64,000 nucleotides of DNA from Bacteroides gallinarum DSM 18171 = JCM 13658 (GCF_000374365.1 NZ_KB894128.1:1-64000), one strand, 5' to 3'. Counted from the first letter of the stretch, positions 7,059 through 16,824 are shown. Made by a program: numbers and translations. The notes: generated by a model from the letters alone, not told the origin.

Positions 7059-7811
7059 TTATATAAAGGTGAGGAGGCAAAAGAGGAGGGCGAGTGCAGC
7101 AAAAAGGACTGACAGAAGTACGATACGACGTACGCTTATCTTCTTCGGGGATGAGGCGGAGGGCAATGGCTCCCGTTCTAACAATTCTTCCAGGCTGCTC
7201 ATTATTTTCTTGTGCGGATACTGTTGCAGTTCTTCGGCTGTTGTCATGCCATGCGTTATGCCGGCAAAATCGACCCCTGCTTTTTGTGCGGTCTCTGCAT
7301 CTACCGTGCTGTCGCCGATATACAGTGTTTCGGCTTTGGTGGTGTGCAGTTGCTTGATTGCGAGCAGGAGCCCTTCGGGAGAGGGTTTAGGGGTTTTTAC
7401 ATCTTCACCGCCGATGATGATGTCCAGGAAGTCGTCGGGAAAATGTTGGTTCAGCAGTTCTTTGATACGGTAGCGGTATTTGGTGGAGATAATTCCGATG
7501 CGGGCGCCGGAGTCTTTCAATGCAACCAAAACCGATTTGGTTTCGAGAAAGAGTACTGTATTGACGGTCATATGCGTATCGGCCTCTTTTACGTATTCTT
7601 TTTTGAATTCGGCAAGTTGGCGGGCATCGGTGACGCCGGAAAGAATGGAGAAGGAATCTTCCAGGGTTTTACCGATAGTACGCTTTATGTCGTCGTCGGT
7701 GGGGCGGGTGTATCCGTGGCGGTTCAGGACGTTGCGAAAGCAGGTAACGATGCCTTGTGAGGAATCGGCAAGTGTGTAGTCGAAATCGAAGAGGTAGGTT
7801 GTGTAGTTCAT
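7059..7811 (-). CDS. HAD-family phosphatase with C-terminal membrane anchor
   Basis: A 250-residue phosphoglycolate-phosphatase-like HAD hydrolase. Motif I is FDFDYTLADS (nucleophile and acid Asp near residues 9-11), motif III includes GEDVKTPKPSPEG and motif IV YIGDSTVDAETAQKAG. A helical cap lies between motifs I and II. After the enzyme domain the protein ends in a basic stretch and a ~20-residue hydrophobic helix (VLLSVLFAALALLFCLLTFI), an unusual tail for this family that suggests attachment to the inner membrane. I place the start at ATG 7811 (MNYTTYLFDFDY); the longer frame would need TTG. The substrate is not evident. Confidence 0.8.
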   Translation of the reverse strand: MNYTTYLFDFDYTLADSSQGIVTCFRNVLNRHGYTRPTDDDIKRTIGKTLEDSFSILSGVTDARQLAEFKKEYVKEADTHMTVNTVLFLETKSVLVALKDSGARIGIISTKYRYRIKELLNQHFPDDFLDIIIGGEDVKTPKPSPEGLLLAIKQLHTTKAETLYIGDSTVDAETAQKAGVDFAGITHGMTTAEELQQYPHKKIMSSLEELLEREPLPSASSPKKISVRRIVLLSVLFAALALLFCLLTFI

Positions 7812-7950
7812 TATGCCTTTTTGCGGCAAAGTTATGAATAAATCGGTATTTTATGTTCTATTTGTTTGCCGGATTTTACGGATGTGTTGGGAATAGTGTT
7901 TTTGGGGTTGGGTTGTGTGTCTTGCTTCTTTGTTATCCTCTTGCTTTTTG

Positions 7951-8463
7951 CTATTTCACCCTTCCGCCGCAGAGCCAGTGTTGTGTGTAGTATTTTTCTT
8001 TAAGGTTGCTTACAATGACTCCTCGGCTGGTGCTGGCGTGGATAAATTTACCGTCTTTTAGGTAGATGCCTACATGGGCTACTTTTTTGCGGGAGGTACG
8101 GCTGGTGAAGAATACCAAATCGCCTTCACGCAGGTTACGGCGGGATATTTTGTTGCTTTCTTTTAATTGGCTGCTCGTATTGCGCGACAAATGTATATGG
8201 TAGGTTTTCTTATAGATTTGGTACACCAGGCCGGAGCAGTCTGTTCCGTGTTTGCTGTTGCCTCCCGACCGGTAGGGAGTGCCTATCCATTGGGCGGCAT
8301 TGATATAGAGTTTGTGGTTGTCTGTTAAACCGATGTCCATACCCAGGCGTACGGAGGCTTGTGCCAATGCTTTATAATCGAGGCGCGGGGCGGAGGTATG
8401 GCAGGAGCTTAGGCCGGATGCTAATCCGGCAAGGACGATTATATAAAAAAGGTAGTGTTTCAT
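7951..8463 (-). CDS. NlpC/P60 cell-wall peptidase lipoprotein
   Basis: A 170-residue secreted lipoprotein: signal peptide with lipobox LSSC (Cys21), then an NlpC/P60 domain with catalytic Cys76 in TDCSGLVYQIY, His130 in KVAHVGIYL and polar third residue His142 in FIHAST. These enzymes cut peptide stems of peptidoglycan (D-gamma-Glu to diamino acid bonds). Its ATG overlaps the stop codon of the upstream ABC ATPase gene by 4 bp, so the two are translationally coupled; a functional link is only inferred. Confidence 0.9.
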   Translation of the reverse strand: MKHYLFYIIVLAGLASGLSSCHTSAPRLDYKALAQASVRLGMDIGLTDNHKLYINAAQWIGTPYRSGGNSKHGTDCSGLVYQIYKKTYHIHLSRNTSSQLKESNKISRRNLREGDLVFFTSRTSRKKVAHVGIYLKDGKFIHASTSRGVIVSNLKEKYYTQHWLCGGRVK

Positions 8464-9224
8464 GCTTGTTCTTCTACGGTCGTTTCTTCGTCGGTGTTAT
8501 TGTCTGTTTCCGGATTCTCGTCTACGCTGACATTGAAATAGGCTTCTAATTCTTTTTCTGCCGAGTTGTCTTCGTTTTGTATGTCACGGATAATGACTCC
8601 GTGTTCCAATAAGGCGATGCGCGGGCATACGCCTACCGTGTGGTTGAGGTTGTGGCTGGAGATGATGACGGTTGCCTTGTGTTCTTCGTTGTATTTTTTC
8701 AGCAGTTGTTTGATGATAGACTGCGAGCTCGGGTCGAGGAAGTTGAAGGGTTCGTCCAGTATCAATAGTTGCGGGTGATGCAACATGGCGGAGATAATGC
8801 CTATTTTTTGTTTGTTACCGGCGGAGAAATTGCGTATGAATTTCTTTTGTCCCATGACTTCGCCGTTCATGAAGCGTTCGAAAGGGGTGATACGCTCGTC
8901 TACTTCTTCTTTTTTCAATCCGTACATTTTGCCGATGAAGTAGAAGTATTCTTCCGGGGTGAGGTAGTCTATCAGGAAACCGTCGTCTATAAAAGCGCCG
9001 GTGAAGTTTTTCCAGTCTTCGCTTTTGCATACGTCTATATCGTTAATGGTAACGTTTCCGCGGTCTGCCTGCAACAAATCCAGTATTAACCGGAAAAGCG
9101 TTGTCTTACCGGCTCCGTTATTGCCTACCAAGCCTAACATGTCGCCTTGGTTGATGAAGTAGTTTTCGATATTTACGGCAATCTTTGTGCCGAAGTGTTT
9201 TTGTAGGTTGTTTATCCGAATCAT
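8460..9224 (-). CDS. ABC transporter ATP-binding protein
   Basis: A 254-residue ATPase. Walker A is GNNGAGKTT (residues 34-42), the signature is FSAGNKQKIG, Walker B is LLILDEPFNFLD, and the switch His lies in ISSHNLNH. An acidic tail of ~30 residues (ENPETDNNTDEETTVEEQ) follows. The upstream gene encodes its probable membrane partner (DUF5687) 50 bp away. The pair resembles ABC-2 exporters; the substrate is unknown. Confidence 0.92.
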   Translation of the reverse strand: MIRINNLQKHFGTKIAVNIENYFINQGDMLGLVGNNGAGKTTLFRLILDLLQADRGNVTINDIDVCKSEDWKNFTGAFIDDGFLIDYLTPEEYFYFIGKMYGLKKEEVDERITPFERFMNGEVMGQKKFIRNFSAGNKQKIGIISAMLHHPQLLILDEPFNFLDPSSQSIIKQLLKKYNEEHKATVIISSHNLNHTVGVCPRIALLEHGVIIRDIQNEDNSAEKELEAYFNVSVDENPETDNNTDEETTVEEQA

Positions 9225-9274
9225 ATCTCTGTAAGTCTAAAATCTGAAATCATGAATTTGAAATCTATAAAATC

Positions 9275-10762
9275 TTATTGCCTGCTGTCCCTGAATCCTT
9301 CCATGTTCTTGTAACGCCGTTTCATAAAACGGTGGTATACGTTTTTCAGCCAGAAACGCGAGGTCAGTATAAATCCTGCACCGATAGCAATCAATATCCA
9401 GGCTGTAACTGTGGGGCCGAAGAAGGTGGTCAGCACAAAGTTTATGAGCAGGGGTACGCCGAATGCTGCTCCGGAAATCAGGTTCTGTAATCCGCTTCCC
9501 ATATTTTGCCGGTTGGTCATTTTGGCATTCAAATCTACTGTTTTGTTATTATATACAGCCAGTTGGAACAGGCAGAAGTAAACGCCGCCGGCCACGAATA
9601 TAGCCCAGGCGATACAGCTCAATACGGATAATTTTCCGGTTGCCATAGCGGGTATCATCAGGATTAGGGGTATGAGTATGGCAATGCTGTATAGGATATA
9701 TTTGGCGCGGAGCAGTGTGTAGATAGACTCTTTGCGGCTCATCAATCCGTCGATGTAATTGCCTTCGTAACTCATCAGGCTGGATAGAAATAAGATACCG
9801 AAGATGACGAAGTTATAGACCATGATGAAGCTTTTCATACTTTGACCGTCGTATGCTTCGGTAAAGCTCAGGATGCAGGTAAAGGCGACGACTACCAGGA
9901 AAACTGTACGCAAGGCGGTTTTGCAGACTTTATTACGCAGCAGCATTTTCAGCTCCAACCGCATGTATTCGCCGATTTCTCCGTAACGGTCTAAGAACTT
10001 GTATTCTGACACATGTTTTACCTTGGTATCTTCTACTTTGTTGATTTCATTATAAATCAGTTTAATCATCAGTTTATGATTGATGAACCATAGCGATACA
10101 ATCGCTATGAGAACTCCGGTAAAGGTGAGCGGATTTCCGGTAATGAATCCTTCTCCTAAGTCGATAGACCAATCGAATAGGGGACTGTCTTCCGGTATGA
10201 ACAGGCCGGCAGCTATCCCTCCGTATATCGATACCGGTAGGGCTACCCACCAGATGCGTTCGTTCATCAGCGTACGGCATAGCAGGAACCAGTAATTGTT
10301 GAATACTATCAGCAGCCATATTCCGATGCTGTATGTCAGTACGCCCGTTATGCCGTAGAATTTGGTAATGGTAATGATAGCGAACGGGACGAAGAAAAAT
10401 AACCATATCAGGTTGAAACCGTTCAGCCCGGAGCGTATCAATAGAAAATCGATAAGCCGGTTACGCTTTACCGGTAGGAGCAGGTAGGGTTTTACTTCTT
10501 GGGCGGGTGTTTTTTGAAAAGGAAAACGCATCAGGAAATCCATGGTAAGGACGAATATCAGTCCGCTATTGAGGACATGGTATGCTTCTGTTGCCCCATC
10601 ACCGAAAGCAAAAGCGAAGGTTGTTCCGAAGAACATCAGATAGCCGGCCCAGAATACTGCCATGAAGTACATCCAGAATTTTCCGAACTTATTCTTCTCG
10701 TACATCGGATTTCGCTTGGCGGCCAACTTTCCGTGTTTGCGTAGTTCTATAAAGAGGTTCAT
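9275..10762 (-). CDS. DUF5687 family membrane protein (ABC permease partner)
   Basis: A 495-residue polytopic protein with many hydrophobic segments spread along its length (for example FWMYFMAVFWAGYLMFFGT, FVIFGILFLSSLMSYEG and TAWILIAIGAGFILTS). The opening MNLFIELRKHGKLAAKRNP is typical of the Bacteroidetes DUF5687 family, which is usually encoded next to an ABC ATPase, as here. I start it at ATG 10762; the upstream extension would need a TTG codon and lies in the terminator hairpin of the preceding gene. Substrate unknown. Confidence 0.82.
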   Translation of the reverse strand: MNLFIELRKHGKLAAKRNPMYEKNKFGKFWMYFMAVFWAGYLMFFGTTFAFAFGDGATEAYHVLNSGLIFVLTMDFLMRFPFQKTPAQEVKPYLLLPVKRNRLIDFLLIRSGLNGFNLIWLFFFVPFAIITITKFYGITGVLTYSIGIWLLIVFNNYWFLLCRTLMNERIWWVALPVSIYGGIAAGLFIPEDSPLFDWSIDLGEGFITGNPLTFTGVLIAIVSLWFINHKLMIKLIYNEINKVEDTKVKHVSEYKFLDRYGEIGEYMRLELKMLLRNKVCKTALRTVFLVVVAFTCILSFTEAYDGQSMKSFIMVYNFVIFGILFLSSLMSYEGNYIDGLMSRKESIYTLLRAKYILYSIAILIPLILMIPAMATGKLSVLSCIAWAIFVAGGVYFCLFQLAVYNNKTVDLNAKMTNRQNMGSGLQNLISGAAFGVPLLINFVLTTFFGPTVTAWILIAIGAGFILTSRFWLKNVYHRFMKRRYKNMEGFRDSRQ

Positions 10763-10790
10763 AATGGATAGGTGGTGGTTAATGTATATG

Positions 10791-10827
10791 AAAAGGCTGC
10801 GCTGCTTTGCAGACAACGCAGCCTTTT
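10791..10827 (-). terminator. Stem-loop after the M16 peptidase gene
   Basis: AAAAGGCTGCG (10791-10801) pairs with CGCAGCCTTTT (10817-10827). On the minus strand it follows the stop codon at 10842 and ends in TTTTC, a weak intrinsic terminator; partial read-through into the DUF5687 gene is plausible. Confidence 0.6.
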
Positions 10828-10841
10828 GGATAAGCTCTGTT

Positions 10842-13664
10842 TTATTTCTTTTCAGGACTAATCATTGAAACAGTGATTTGATTTTTCTGTTTCAGCAGCT
10901 CGTCGGCAAATTGTTGGACTTCTTTTGCTGTGATGCTGTCGATGATTTGTTCGTAGTCTTTTATCGGATTGACGCCGGTATATAGGTATTCGTCTATGCT
11001 GTTCAGCCAGTAGGCATTTTCTTTCAGGTCTTCATTATGTTTTTTCAGCATGTATTCTTTTACTTTGTTCAGGCTGGCTTCATCGGGACCGTTCTTGGCA
11101 AAGGCTTCTGCTTCGGCATAGATAATCTTCATCAGTTTGTCTTGCTTTTCGGGAGCTGTGTTGAAGAAGATTTGAAGAACTGCTCTTTCTGTGGGGTATT
11201 TAACGAGTTGTCCTATCGGATATACACCGTAAGTTCCGCCTTCGTCTTCACGCACTTTCTCTGTATAAATCAGGTTGAGAAGCTGGTCGGTCATGCTCAT
11301 TAGAATGTCGTTGCGGAGGCTGTATTGGCAAGTGCCGCTATAACAGATAAAGTTATTTACTTTCGGAGTTTCCTGCTGGCGGATGAACTCGTTTTTGTAA
11401 ATGCCTTTGCGCATTGTTATATGGTTGTCTTTGAATGTTTCCTTGCGGTTGATAGAGGGTAATGAGCCTAGGTAGGATTCAATCAGCGGTTTTACTGTTT
11501 CTACATCGATGTTCCCTACGAAGATGAAGGTGAAGTCGCTGGCGTCTTTAAAGCGGTCTTGATACATGGACAGTATCTTGTCGTAATTCATCTTATCCAC
11601 CATGTCGGCTTTCATTCTCAGGGTTCTGGGATGTTTCATGTAGAGAGTGGATGTGACGGAGTCGCTGAAAGATGAATTGGGATTCAGGTCCATATTCTGC
11701 AATTGGGCTTTGCTACGGTTTTTGTATGATGCAAAAGCTTCGTCGTCGCGTCTGGGGGAAGTGAAAGTGAGGTAGGTGAGTTGCATCATCGTTTCAAAGT
11801 CTTTAGGAGAGCAACTGCCGGTCACTGCTTCTGTTTTATCGCCGATGCCGTAGTTTACGGCTGCTTTTTTGCCTGCTAACACTTTTTCCAGTTCGATAGC
11901 GCTGAAATTGCCCAAACCGCCTACCGCTACGGCATCCAGCCCGTTGATATTGATTATCTCGGAGTCGGGGAAGAGTGAGCTACCGCCCATACTTACGCCT
12001 TTCATACGGATTTCATCGGCTTTGAAGTCGGTCTTTTTAATTATAACCTTGGCTCCGTTGGATAGTGTCAACATGGTAGTACCGAAAATATCGTCTTTCT
12101 TTTCAGAAACGATTTTGCCGCCTTTCGGGGCTTCTTTCATCAGAGGTTCGTTGGAGACTTTATCTACATACGGGGTCAGCTTTTCTGCCTTTACGTCTTT
12201 CAAAAGTTTCTTGACTGCGTCTTCGCTCGGCAGTTGCAGGCCTTCTTTTTCAGGACCGAAAATGGCTACTACCTGGTTGCTGTCTGTAACCAGCTCTTGC
12301 ATCATCTGATTCAGGGCGTTTACCGGAATGGCGGGTGCTATCTGGTTGATAATAGTATATTCATTGGCGATTCCCGGAATAGGCTCGTTATCGAGGAAGT
12401 GGCGGACGTATTCTTTTACGTAATTTTCATTTTTACGTTTGTCGCGTTCCTGGAAAGCCGATTCCAACTGGCGCAGGTATTCTGCACGGGCACGGGTGTA
12501 TTCTGTTTCGGTGAAACCGAATTGACGGGCGCGTTCTATCTCACGGAGAACGGTTGAGATGCCGTTTTCAATGTTATCTTCTTTGCAGACGACTATACCG
12601 GTGAAAGCGTCTTTTGTCTTGGCAACGAAGAAGTTATCGTCATATGCCGCTGCGTAGATATAGGGTGGGTTGGCTACTTGAACCAGTTCGTTCAAACGTG
12701 CATTCAGCATATTGGTAATCAGGGTAACTGCGTAGTCTTGCATCAGGTAACCTACGTTGTTCTTTTCTTCTCTGGGAGTGGTTTCGTGTTTGTTGAAGAT
12801 AAAGGTTTGTACGTATGGTTGTTCCTTATCGCGTGCAATCAGTACGATAGGTTCTTTGTTGTCATTTACGGGGTAGTATTCGCGCTTGGCGCCGTTGGGT
12901 TGTGCCGGTATGTCGGCAAACATTTTTTTGATTTGAGCTTCGACAGCGTCTACGTCGATGTCGCCTACTACTATTACGCCTTGCAGGTCGGGACGATACC
13001 ATTTCTCATAGTAATCTCTTAATGTTTGAGGTTTGAAGTTCATTACGACGTCCATTGTTCCGATAGGGAAGCAGTTGGCGTATTTGGTTCCGGCAAACAT
13101 AACCGGAAGCATCTTTTCTTGAAAACGTTGCATGGCGCTCATGCGGGTACGCCATTCTTCGTTGATAACACCGCGTTCTTTGTCGATTTCTTTCGGGTCC
13201 AGAGTCAGGTCGTTACTCCAGTCGTGCAGAATCAACAGGCAGGAGTCGATAGCTCCCGGGGTGTTGACCGGTACGTTGGAGATGTTGTAAACCGTTTCGT
13301 CTACGGAAGTGTATGCGTTCAGGTTTTCACCGAATTTTACGCCGATGCGTTCCAGGTATTGTTTCAAGGCATCTCCGGGAAAATGGGTCGTTCCGTTGAA
13401 ACACATGTGTTCGAGGAAGTGGGCAAGACCGCGCTGGTTATCTTCTTCTTGTATGGAACCTACTTTCTGGGCGATATAGAAGTCGGCACGGTTGGCGGGA
13501 AGGCTGTTTTTACGGATGTAATAGGTTAATCCGTTATCCAACTTACCGATACGGACGTCTTTGTCGATAGGGATGGGTGGTAGTTGTTGTGCAAATACCT
13601 GTTGGAAGTTACAGCATACGATGAGTGCAACAATCCATAAATTACGTAATAAGTGTTTCATCAT
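10842..13664 (-). CDS. M16 family zinc peptidase (insulinase/PqqL-like)
   Basis: A 940-residue secreted peptidase with a signal peptide (to about residue 25, ending VFAQ). The inverted zinc motif HxxEH is His82-Phe-Leu-Glu85-His86 in AHFLEHMCFNG, and the downstream Glu ligand is probably in GVINEEWR. The protein has the two-halves layout of M16 enzymes, with a second, inactive-type half (IELEKVLAGKKAAVN..., RRDDEAFASYK). It probably degrades peptides in the periplasm. Monocistronic or first gene before the ABC unit, with a hairpin in between. Confidence 0.92.
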   Translation of the reverse strand: MMKHLLRNLWIVALIVCCNFQQVFAQQLPPIPIDKDVRIGKLDNGLTYYIRKNSLPANRADFYIAQKVGSIQEEDNQRGLAHFLEHMCFNGTTHFPGDALKQYLERIGVKFGENLNAYTSVDETVYNISNVPVNTPGAIDSCLLILHDWSNDLTLDPKEIDKERGVINEEWRTRMSAMQRFQEKMLPVMFAGTKYANCFPIGTMDVVMNFKPQTLRDYYEKWYRPDLQGVIVVGDIDVDAVEAQIKKMFADIPAQPNGAKREYYPVNDNKEPIVLIARDKEQPYVQTFIFNKHETTPREEKNNVGYLMQDYAVTLITNMLNARLNELVQVANPPYIYAAAYDDNFFVAKTKDAFTGIVVCKEDNIENGISTVLREIERARQFGFTETEYTRARAEYLRQLESAFQERDKRKNENYVKEYVRHFLDNEPIPGIANEYTIINQIAPAIPVNALNQMMQELVTDSNQVVAIFGPEKEGLQLPSEDAVKKLLKDVKAEKLTPYVDKVSNEPLMKEAPKGGKIVSEKKDDIFGTTMLTLSNGAKVIIKKTDFKADEIRMKGVSMGGSSLFPDSEIININGLDAVAVGGLGNFSAIELEKVLAGKKAAVNYGIGDKTEAVTGSCSPKDFETMMQLTYLTFTSPRRDDEAFASYKNRSKAQLQNMDLNPNSSFSDSVTSTLYMKHPRTLRMKADMVDKMNYDKILSMYQDRFKDASDFTFIFVGNIDVETVKPLIESYLGSLPSINRKETFKDNHITMRKGIYKNEFIRQQETPKVNNFICYSGTCQYSLRNDILMSMTDQLLNLIYTEKVREDEGGTYGVYPIGQLVKYPTERAVLQIFFNTAPEKQDKLMKIIYAEAEAFAKNGPDEASLNKVKEYMLKKHNEDLKENAYWLNSIDEYLYTGVNPIKDYEQIIDSITAKEVQQFADELLKQKNQITVSMISPEKK

Positions 13665-13734
13665 TATTTGATTTTAAAATGTTTTTCCTTATCTGTCGAA
13701 GCAATAGATAATAAATCACATGGGGGCTACTTTT

Positions 13735-14535
13735 TTATTTAATTGCTTCCCGGATGCGTACTAATTTGGTTAGAAGATTTTCCAGCAGGTCTAATTTCAA
13801 CATATTGGCGCCGTCGCTTTTGGCTACAGCCGGATTTTCGTGTGTCTCGATGAACAGGCCGTCTGCGCCTACGGCGATACCGGCTTTGGCTACGGTTTCA
13901 ATCAGTTGCGGCATCCCGCCTGTAACGCCACTGGTTTGGTTGGGTTGTTGGAGGGAGTGGGTAACGTCCAGTATAACAGGAAAACCGAAAGTTTGCATTT
14001 CCGGTATTCCCCGATAATCCACTACCAAGTCTTGATAGCCGAAAGTTGTTCCGCGTTCTGTAATCATAACATTCTTATTGCCGGCTTCTACTACTTTATC
14101 TGCTGCAAAGCGCATGGCGAGCGGAGAGAGGAACTGTCCTTTCTTTATATTGATTATTTTACCGGTTTTGGCGGCAGCTACCAGTAAATCGGTTTGTCGG
14201 CAAAGGAAAGCGGGAATTTGCAGGATGTCCACATATTGGGCTGCCATGGTAGCTTCTTCTGCTGCATGGATATCCGTTACGGTAGGTACTCCGAATGTGT
14301 CGTGTACTTTTTTAAGGATTTTCAATGCTTTTTCATCGCCTATGCCCATAAATGAGTCCAGGCGCGAACGGTTGGCTTTACGGTAGGAGCCTTTGAATAC
14401 GTAGGGTATTTGCAGTTTGTCGGTAATGGTAACTACACGTTCGGCAATGCGCATTGCCATTTCTTCTCCTTCAATGACGCAAGGACCTGCTAATAGGAAG
14501 AAATTCCCGGCAGGATTATTTTTCAGTTCAATCAT
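13735..14535 (-). CDS. kdsA: 3-deoxy-8-phosphooctulonate synthase (KDO-8-P synthase)
   Basis: A 266-residue class I DAHP-synthase-fold enzyme that joins PEP and arabinose-5-phosphate to give KDO-8-P for lipopolysaccharide inner core. Recognisable blocks: LLAGPCVIEGEEMA, FKGSYRKANRSRLDSFMG, DILQIPAFLCRQTDLL, and ITERGTTFGYQDLVVD. Length is normal. It lies in a same-strand run of housekeeping genes (miaA, lipid kinase, kdsA). Confidence 0.96.
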   Translation of the reverse strand: MIELKNNPAGNFFLLAGPCVIEGEEMAMRIAERVVTITDKLQIPYVFKGSYRKANRSRLDSFMGIGDEKALKILKKVHDTFGVPTVTDIHAAEEATMAAQYVDILQIPAFLCRQTDLLVAAAKTGKIINIKKGQFLSPLAMRFAADKVVEAGNKNVMITERGTTFGYQDLVVDYRGIPEMQTFGFPVILDVTHSLQQPNQTSGVTGGMPQLIETVAKAGIAVGADGLFIETHENPAVAKSDGANMLKLDLLENLLTKLVRIREAIK

Positions 14536-14637
14536 ATCTTTTTGAGTTATCGGTTATTCTTTGATTGCGGGTTATGGGTGATTGGTTATAAGATTTTGGC
14601 TCTGAATCGTTGGGAACGAATGGTTAAACCGTATTTT

Positions 14638-15564
14638 TCAGTTCGGTATAATCAGTGTTATCGCCTCATGCAGTACTCCGATGTCTAACGGGAAATGACG
14701 GGCAAGGATACGTCCGTCCAGGTCGACGGAGGCGTTTTGTGCACGTAATACTTTTATCTTTTGGGTACGGTAGGGCTTCACTACTTTGTGATTGAGGATT
14801 CTTCCTTCCATAAGCATCCATATTCCCGAGAAAAGCTGTAATAGTTCGGGGCGGTAGATAACCGAGACATCCAGCCAGCCATTGTAGGGTACTGCGCTGG
14901 GGGCTTGTCCATATCCCCATGCACTACCTATGCAGACGGTCATAATGCGTCCGCGTATGTGTTCTCCGTTTATTTTGAGGTGCATGCGGTATAGTTTCCG
15001 TTCGAAAATCAATGAGATGAATGCCATAAAATATGACAGGAATTTTACGCCCCAGAAACGTTTGCATTGGTCGGTGATTTTTACGATACTGGCTCCGAGC
15101 CCGATGTTAATGGCATTCAGGAAGTAACGGGTCAGGTGTTTCTCGCCGTCATAATAATAACAGGTTCCTACATCGATTTTACGGCGGCGATTATTTATGA
15201 TGCAATCTACCGCTTCTTTGTATTCGGAGCTCATTTCCCAATATTTGGCAAAGTCGTTTCCTATGCCATTGGGGATAATGCCGATAGCGATATTTTCTTT
15301 ATCTTCTGCGTTGGAATGCATAATGCCGTTGATTGCATCGTTCAGTGCACCGTCACCTCCTACAACGACGATAGTGCGATAGCCGTTATTAGCGAGAATG
15401 CCTGCCAAGCGTTCTACCGAACCGAATCCTTCGGACTGTACGTAGTCATAAGACACGCCTTTGCTGTCCATATATTCTTTGATTTCTTTCCACCGCTTTT
15501 GCACCTTGCGTGTTCCGGCTTTGGGGTTATAGATTACTCCCCATTTATCGGGTTCTACACTCAT
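14638..15564 (-). CDS. Diacylglycerol/lipid kinase family protein
   Basis: A 308-residue protein of the DagK/YegS/BmrU-type lipid kinase family. The N-terminal catalytic domain has IYNPKAG and the phosphate-binding VVGGDGALND (GGDG at residues 69-72), followed by IPNGIGNDFAKY; the C-terminal half is the beta-sandwich typical of YegS-like proteins. I chose ATG 15564 (MSVEPDKW) because a longer frame would run back into miaA. Substrate (diacylglycerol or another lipid) is not determinable. Confidence 0.88.
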   Translation of the reverse strand: MSVEPDKWGVIYNPKAGTRKVQKRWKEIKEYMDSKGVSYDYVQSEGFGSVERLAGILANNGYRTIVVVGGDGALNDAINGIMHSNAEDKENIAIGIIPNGIGNDFAKYWEMSSEYKEAVDCIINNRRRKIDVGTCYYYDGEKHLTRYFLNAINIGLGASIVKITDQCKRFWGVKFLSYFMAFISLIFERKLYRMHLKINGEHIRGRIMTVCIGSAWGYGQAPSAVPYNGWLDVSVIYRPELLQLFSGIWMLMEGRILNHKVVKPYRTQKIKVLRAQNASVDLDGRILARHFPLDIGVLHEAITLIIPN

Positions 15565-15632
15565 ATGTACATTCCTTTTATTAAGTCTAACATTCTCTAT
15601 GTATCGCTTTGCCAACGTTGCCGTCAAAGATA

Positions 15633-16553
15633 CTAAATCTCTTTGAGTTTTGACTTTACAAAAGCTATCTTTTCTTGCATAGGACACCGGGCATCTATCC
15701 AGTGAATGGTAAAGCCTCGCCTTTCCATTCCCCGGAACCATGTCATTTGGCGTTTGGCGAACTGGTGGATAGCTATTTCCAATTGGCTGAACATTTCGTC
15801 GTAGGTCAGTTTTCCGATAATGTAAAGTGTCAGGTACTTGTATTCTAATCCGTAATAGATGAGGTCGTCCGGCTGGATACCTCGCTCTATCAACAGGCGT
15901 ACTTCGTCTACCATTCCTTCATTCAGCCGTTGGCGTAGTCGGCGGGTAATTTTCTCGCGTCGTAATTCCCGGTCTATGTCTATACCGATGATGAGGCTGT
16001 TCAATTGTGGGAATGAACGCTCTTCTACCGGGGTATGGGCGTAAAATTCTTCGATTTCGATAGCACGGATAGCACGTTTCACCGTGTCTACATCTGTTAT
16101 ATTGTGCAGGCTTTTATAAGTTTTCAGTATCTCAGTCAGGGTTTCCAACGATTTATCTGACAGGCGGGTGCGTAATTCTTGGTTTTCGGGCACAGGGAGC
16201 AGTCTATACCCTTTCAGTACCGATTCCAGATACATTCCTGTTCCGCCACATACAATGGGTAGGCAGCCTTTTTGCCTGATACTTTCGTAAGCAGCCAAAA
16301 AATCGCGCTGATATTCGAATACATTGTATTTGTATCCCGGGTCGGCTATATCGATAAGGTGGTAAGGTATTTGTTTACCGTTTACGATGTAATCGGCAAG
16401 GTCTTTGCCTGTACCGAGAGTCATGTCCCGATAAATTTGCCGGGAATCGGCACTGATGATTTCTGTGTTGAGCTCTGCTGCTAATGCGGCGGCAAATGGG
16501 GTCTTGCCGGATGCTGTTGGACCTAATATGGCGATTAAATCATAGTCAGGCAT
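15633..16553 (-). CDS. miaA: tRNA dimethylallyltransferase
   Basis: A 306-residue prenyltransferase that adds the dimethylallyl group to A37 of tRNAs reading UNN codons. The P-loop is GPTASGKT (residues ~11-18); ISADSRQIYRDMTLGTGK and YHLIDIADPG are family signatures, and GLEYKYLTLYI and KRQMTWFRG lie near the C-terminus. Length is normal. Upstream lie two promoter-like copies (see 16578-16710). Confidence 0.96.
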   Translation of the reverse strand: MPDYDLIAILGPTASGKTPFAAALAAELNTEIISADSRQIYRDMTLGTGKDLADYIVNGKQIPYHLIDIADPGYKYNVFEYQRDFLAAYESIRQKGCLPIVCGGTGMYLESVLKGYRLLPVPENQELRTRLSDKSLETLTEILKTYKSLHNITDVDTVKRAIRAIEIEEFYAHTPVEERSFPQLNSLIIGIDIDRELRREKITRRLRQRLNEGMVDEVRLLIERGIQPDDLIYYGLEYKYLTLYIIGKLTYDEMFSQLEIAIHQFAKRQMTWFRGMERRGFTIHWIDARCPMQEKIAFVKSKLKEI

Positions 16554-16577
16554 ATTGAGTATTCATTAATTTGAATA

Positions 16578-16710
16578 CAAAGATAATGCAAACCGAGAGC
16601 AGAATAAAATGAACTTGTTCATTTTTTATGCCGAGGTGCAGCTTATCTTCGCTTTTCTTGCAAAGATAATGTAATTTGCGGGCAGAAAAAATGAAACGGT
16701 TTATTTTATG
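16578..16710 (-). promoter_or_regulatory. Two tandem promoter-like repeats upstream of miaA
   Basis: CAAAGATAATG occurs at 16578 and again at 16661, each giving a minus-strand -7 TATCTTTG. The sequences after them are similar as well (GCAGAATAAAATGAAC and GCAGAAAAAATGAAAC), so the ~83-bp unit is an imperfect direct repeat. The nearer copy lies about 25 bp before miaA. Neither copy has a clean -33 TTTG. Confidence 0.5.
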
Positions 16711-16824
16711 AATAAAAAGTGCCCTCCTTTCTATCTTTTTGAGATGTATTCTTGAAAAAGGAAGTAAAAAATAGAGTATCGCTTCTTAAAATGTGTTATA
16801 AAGCATATTTTTTCTCTTGAATAA

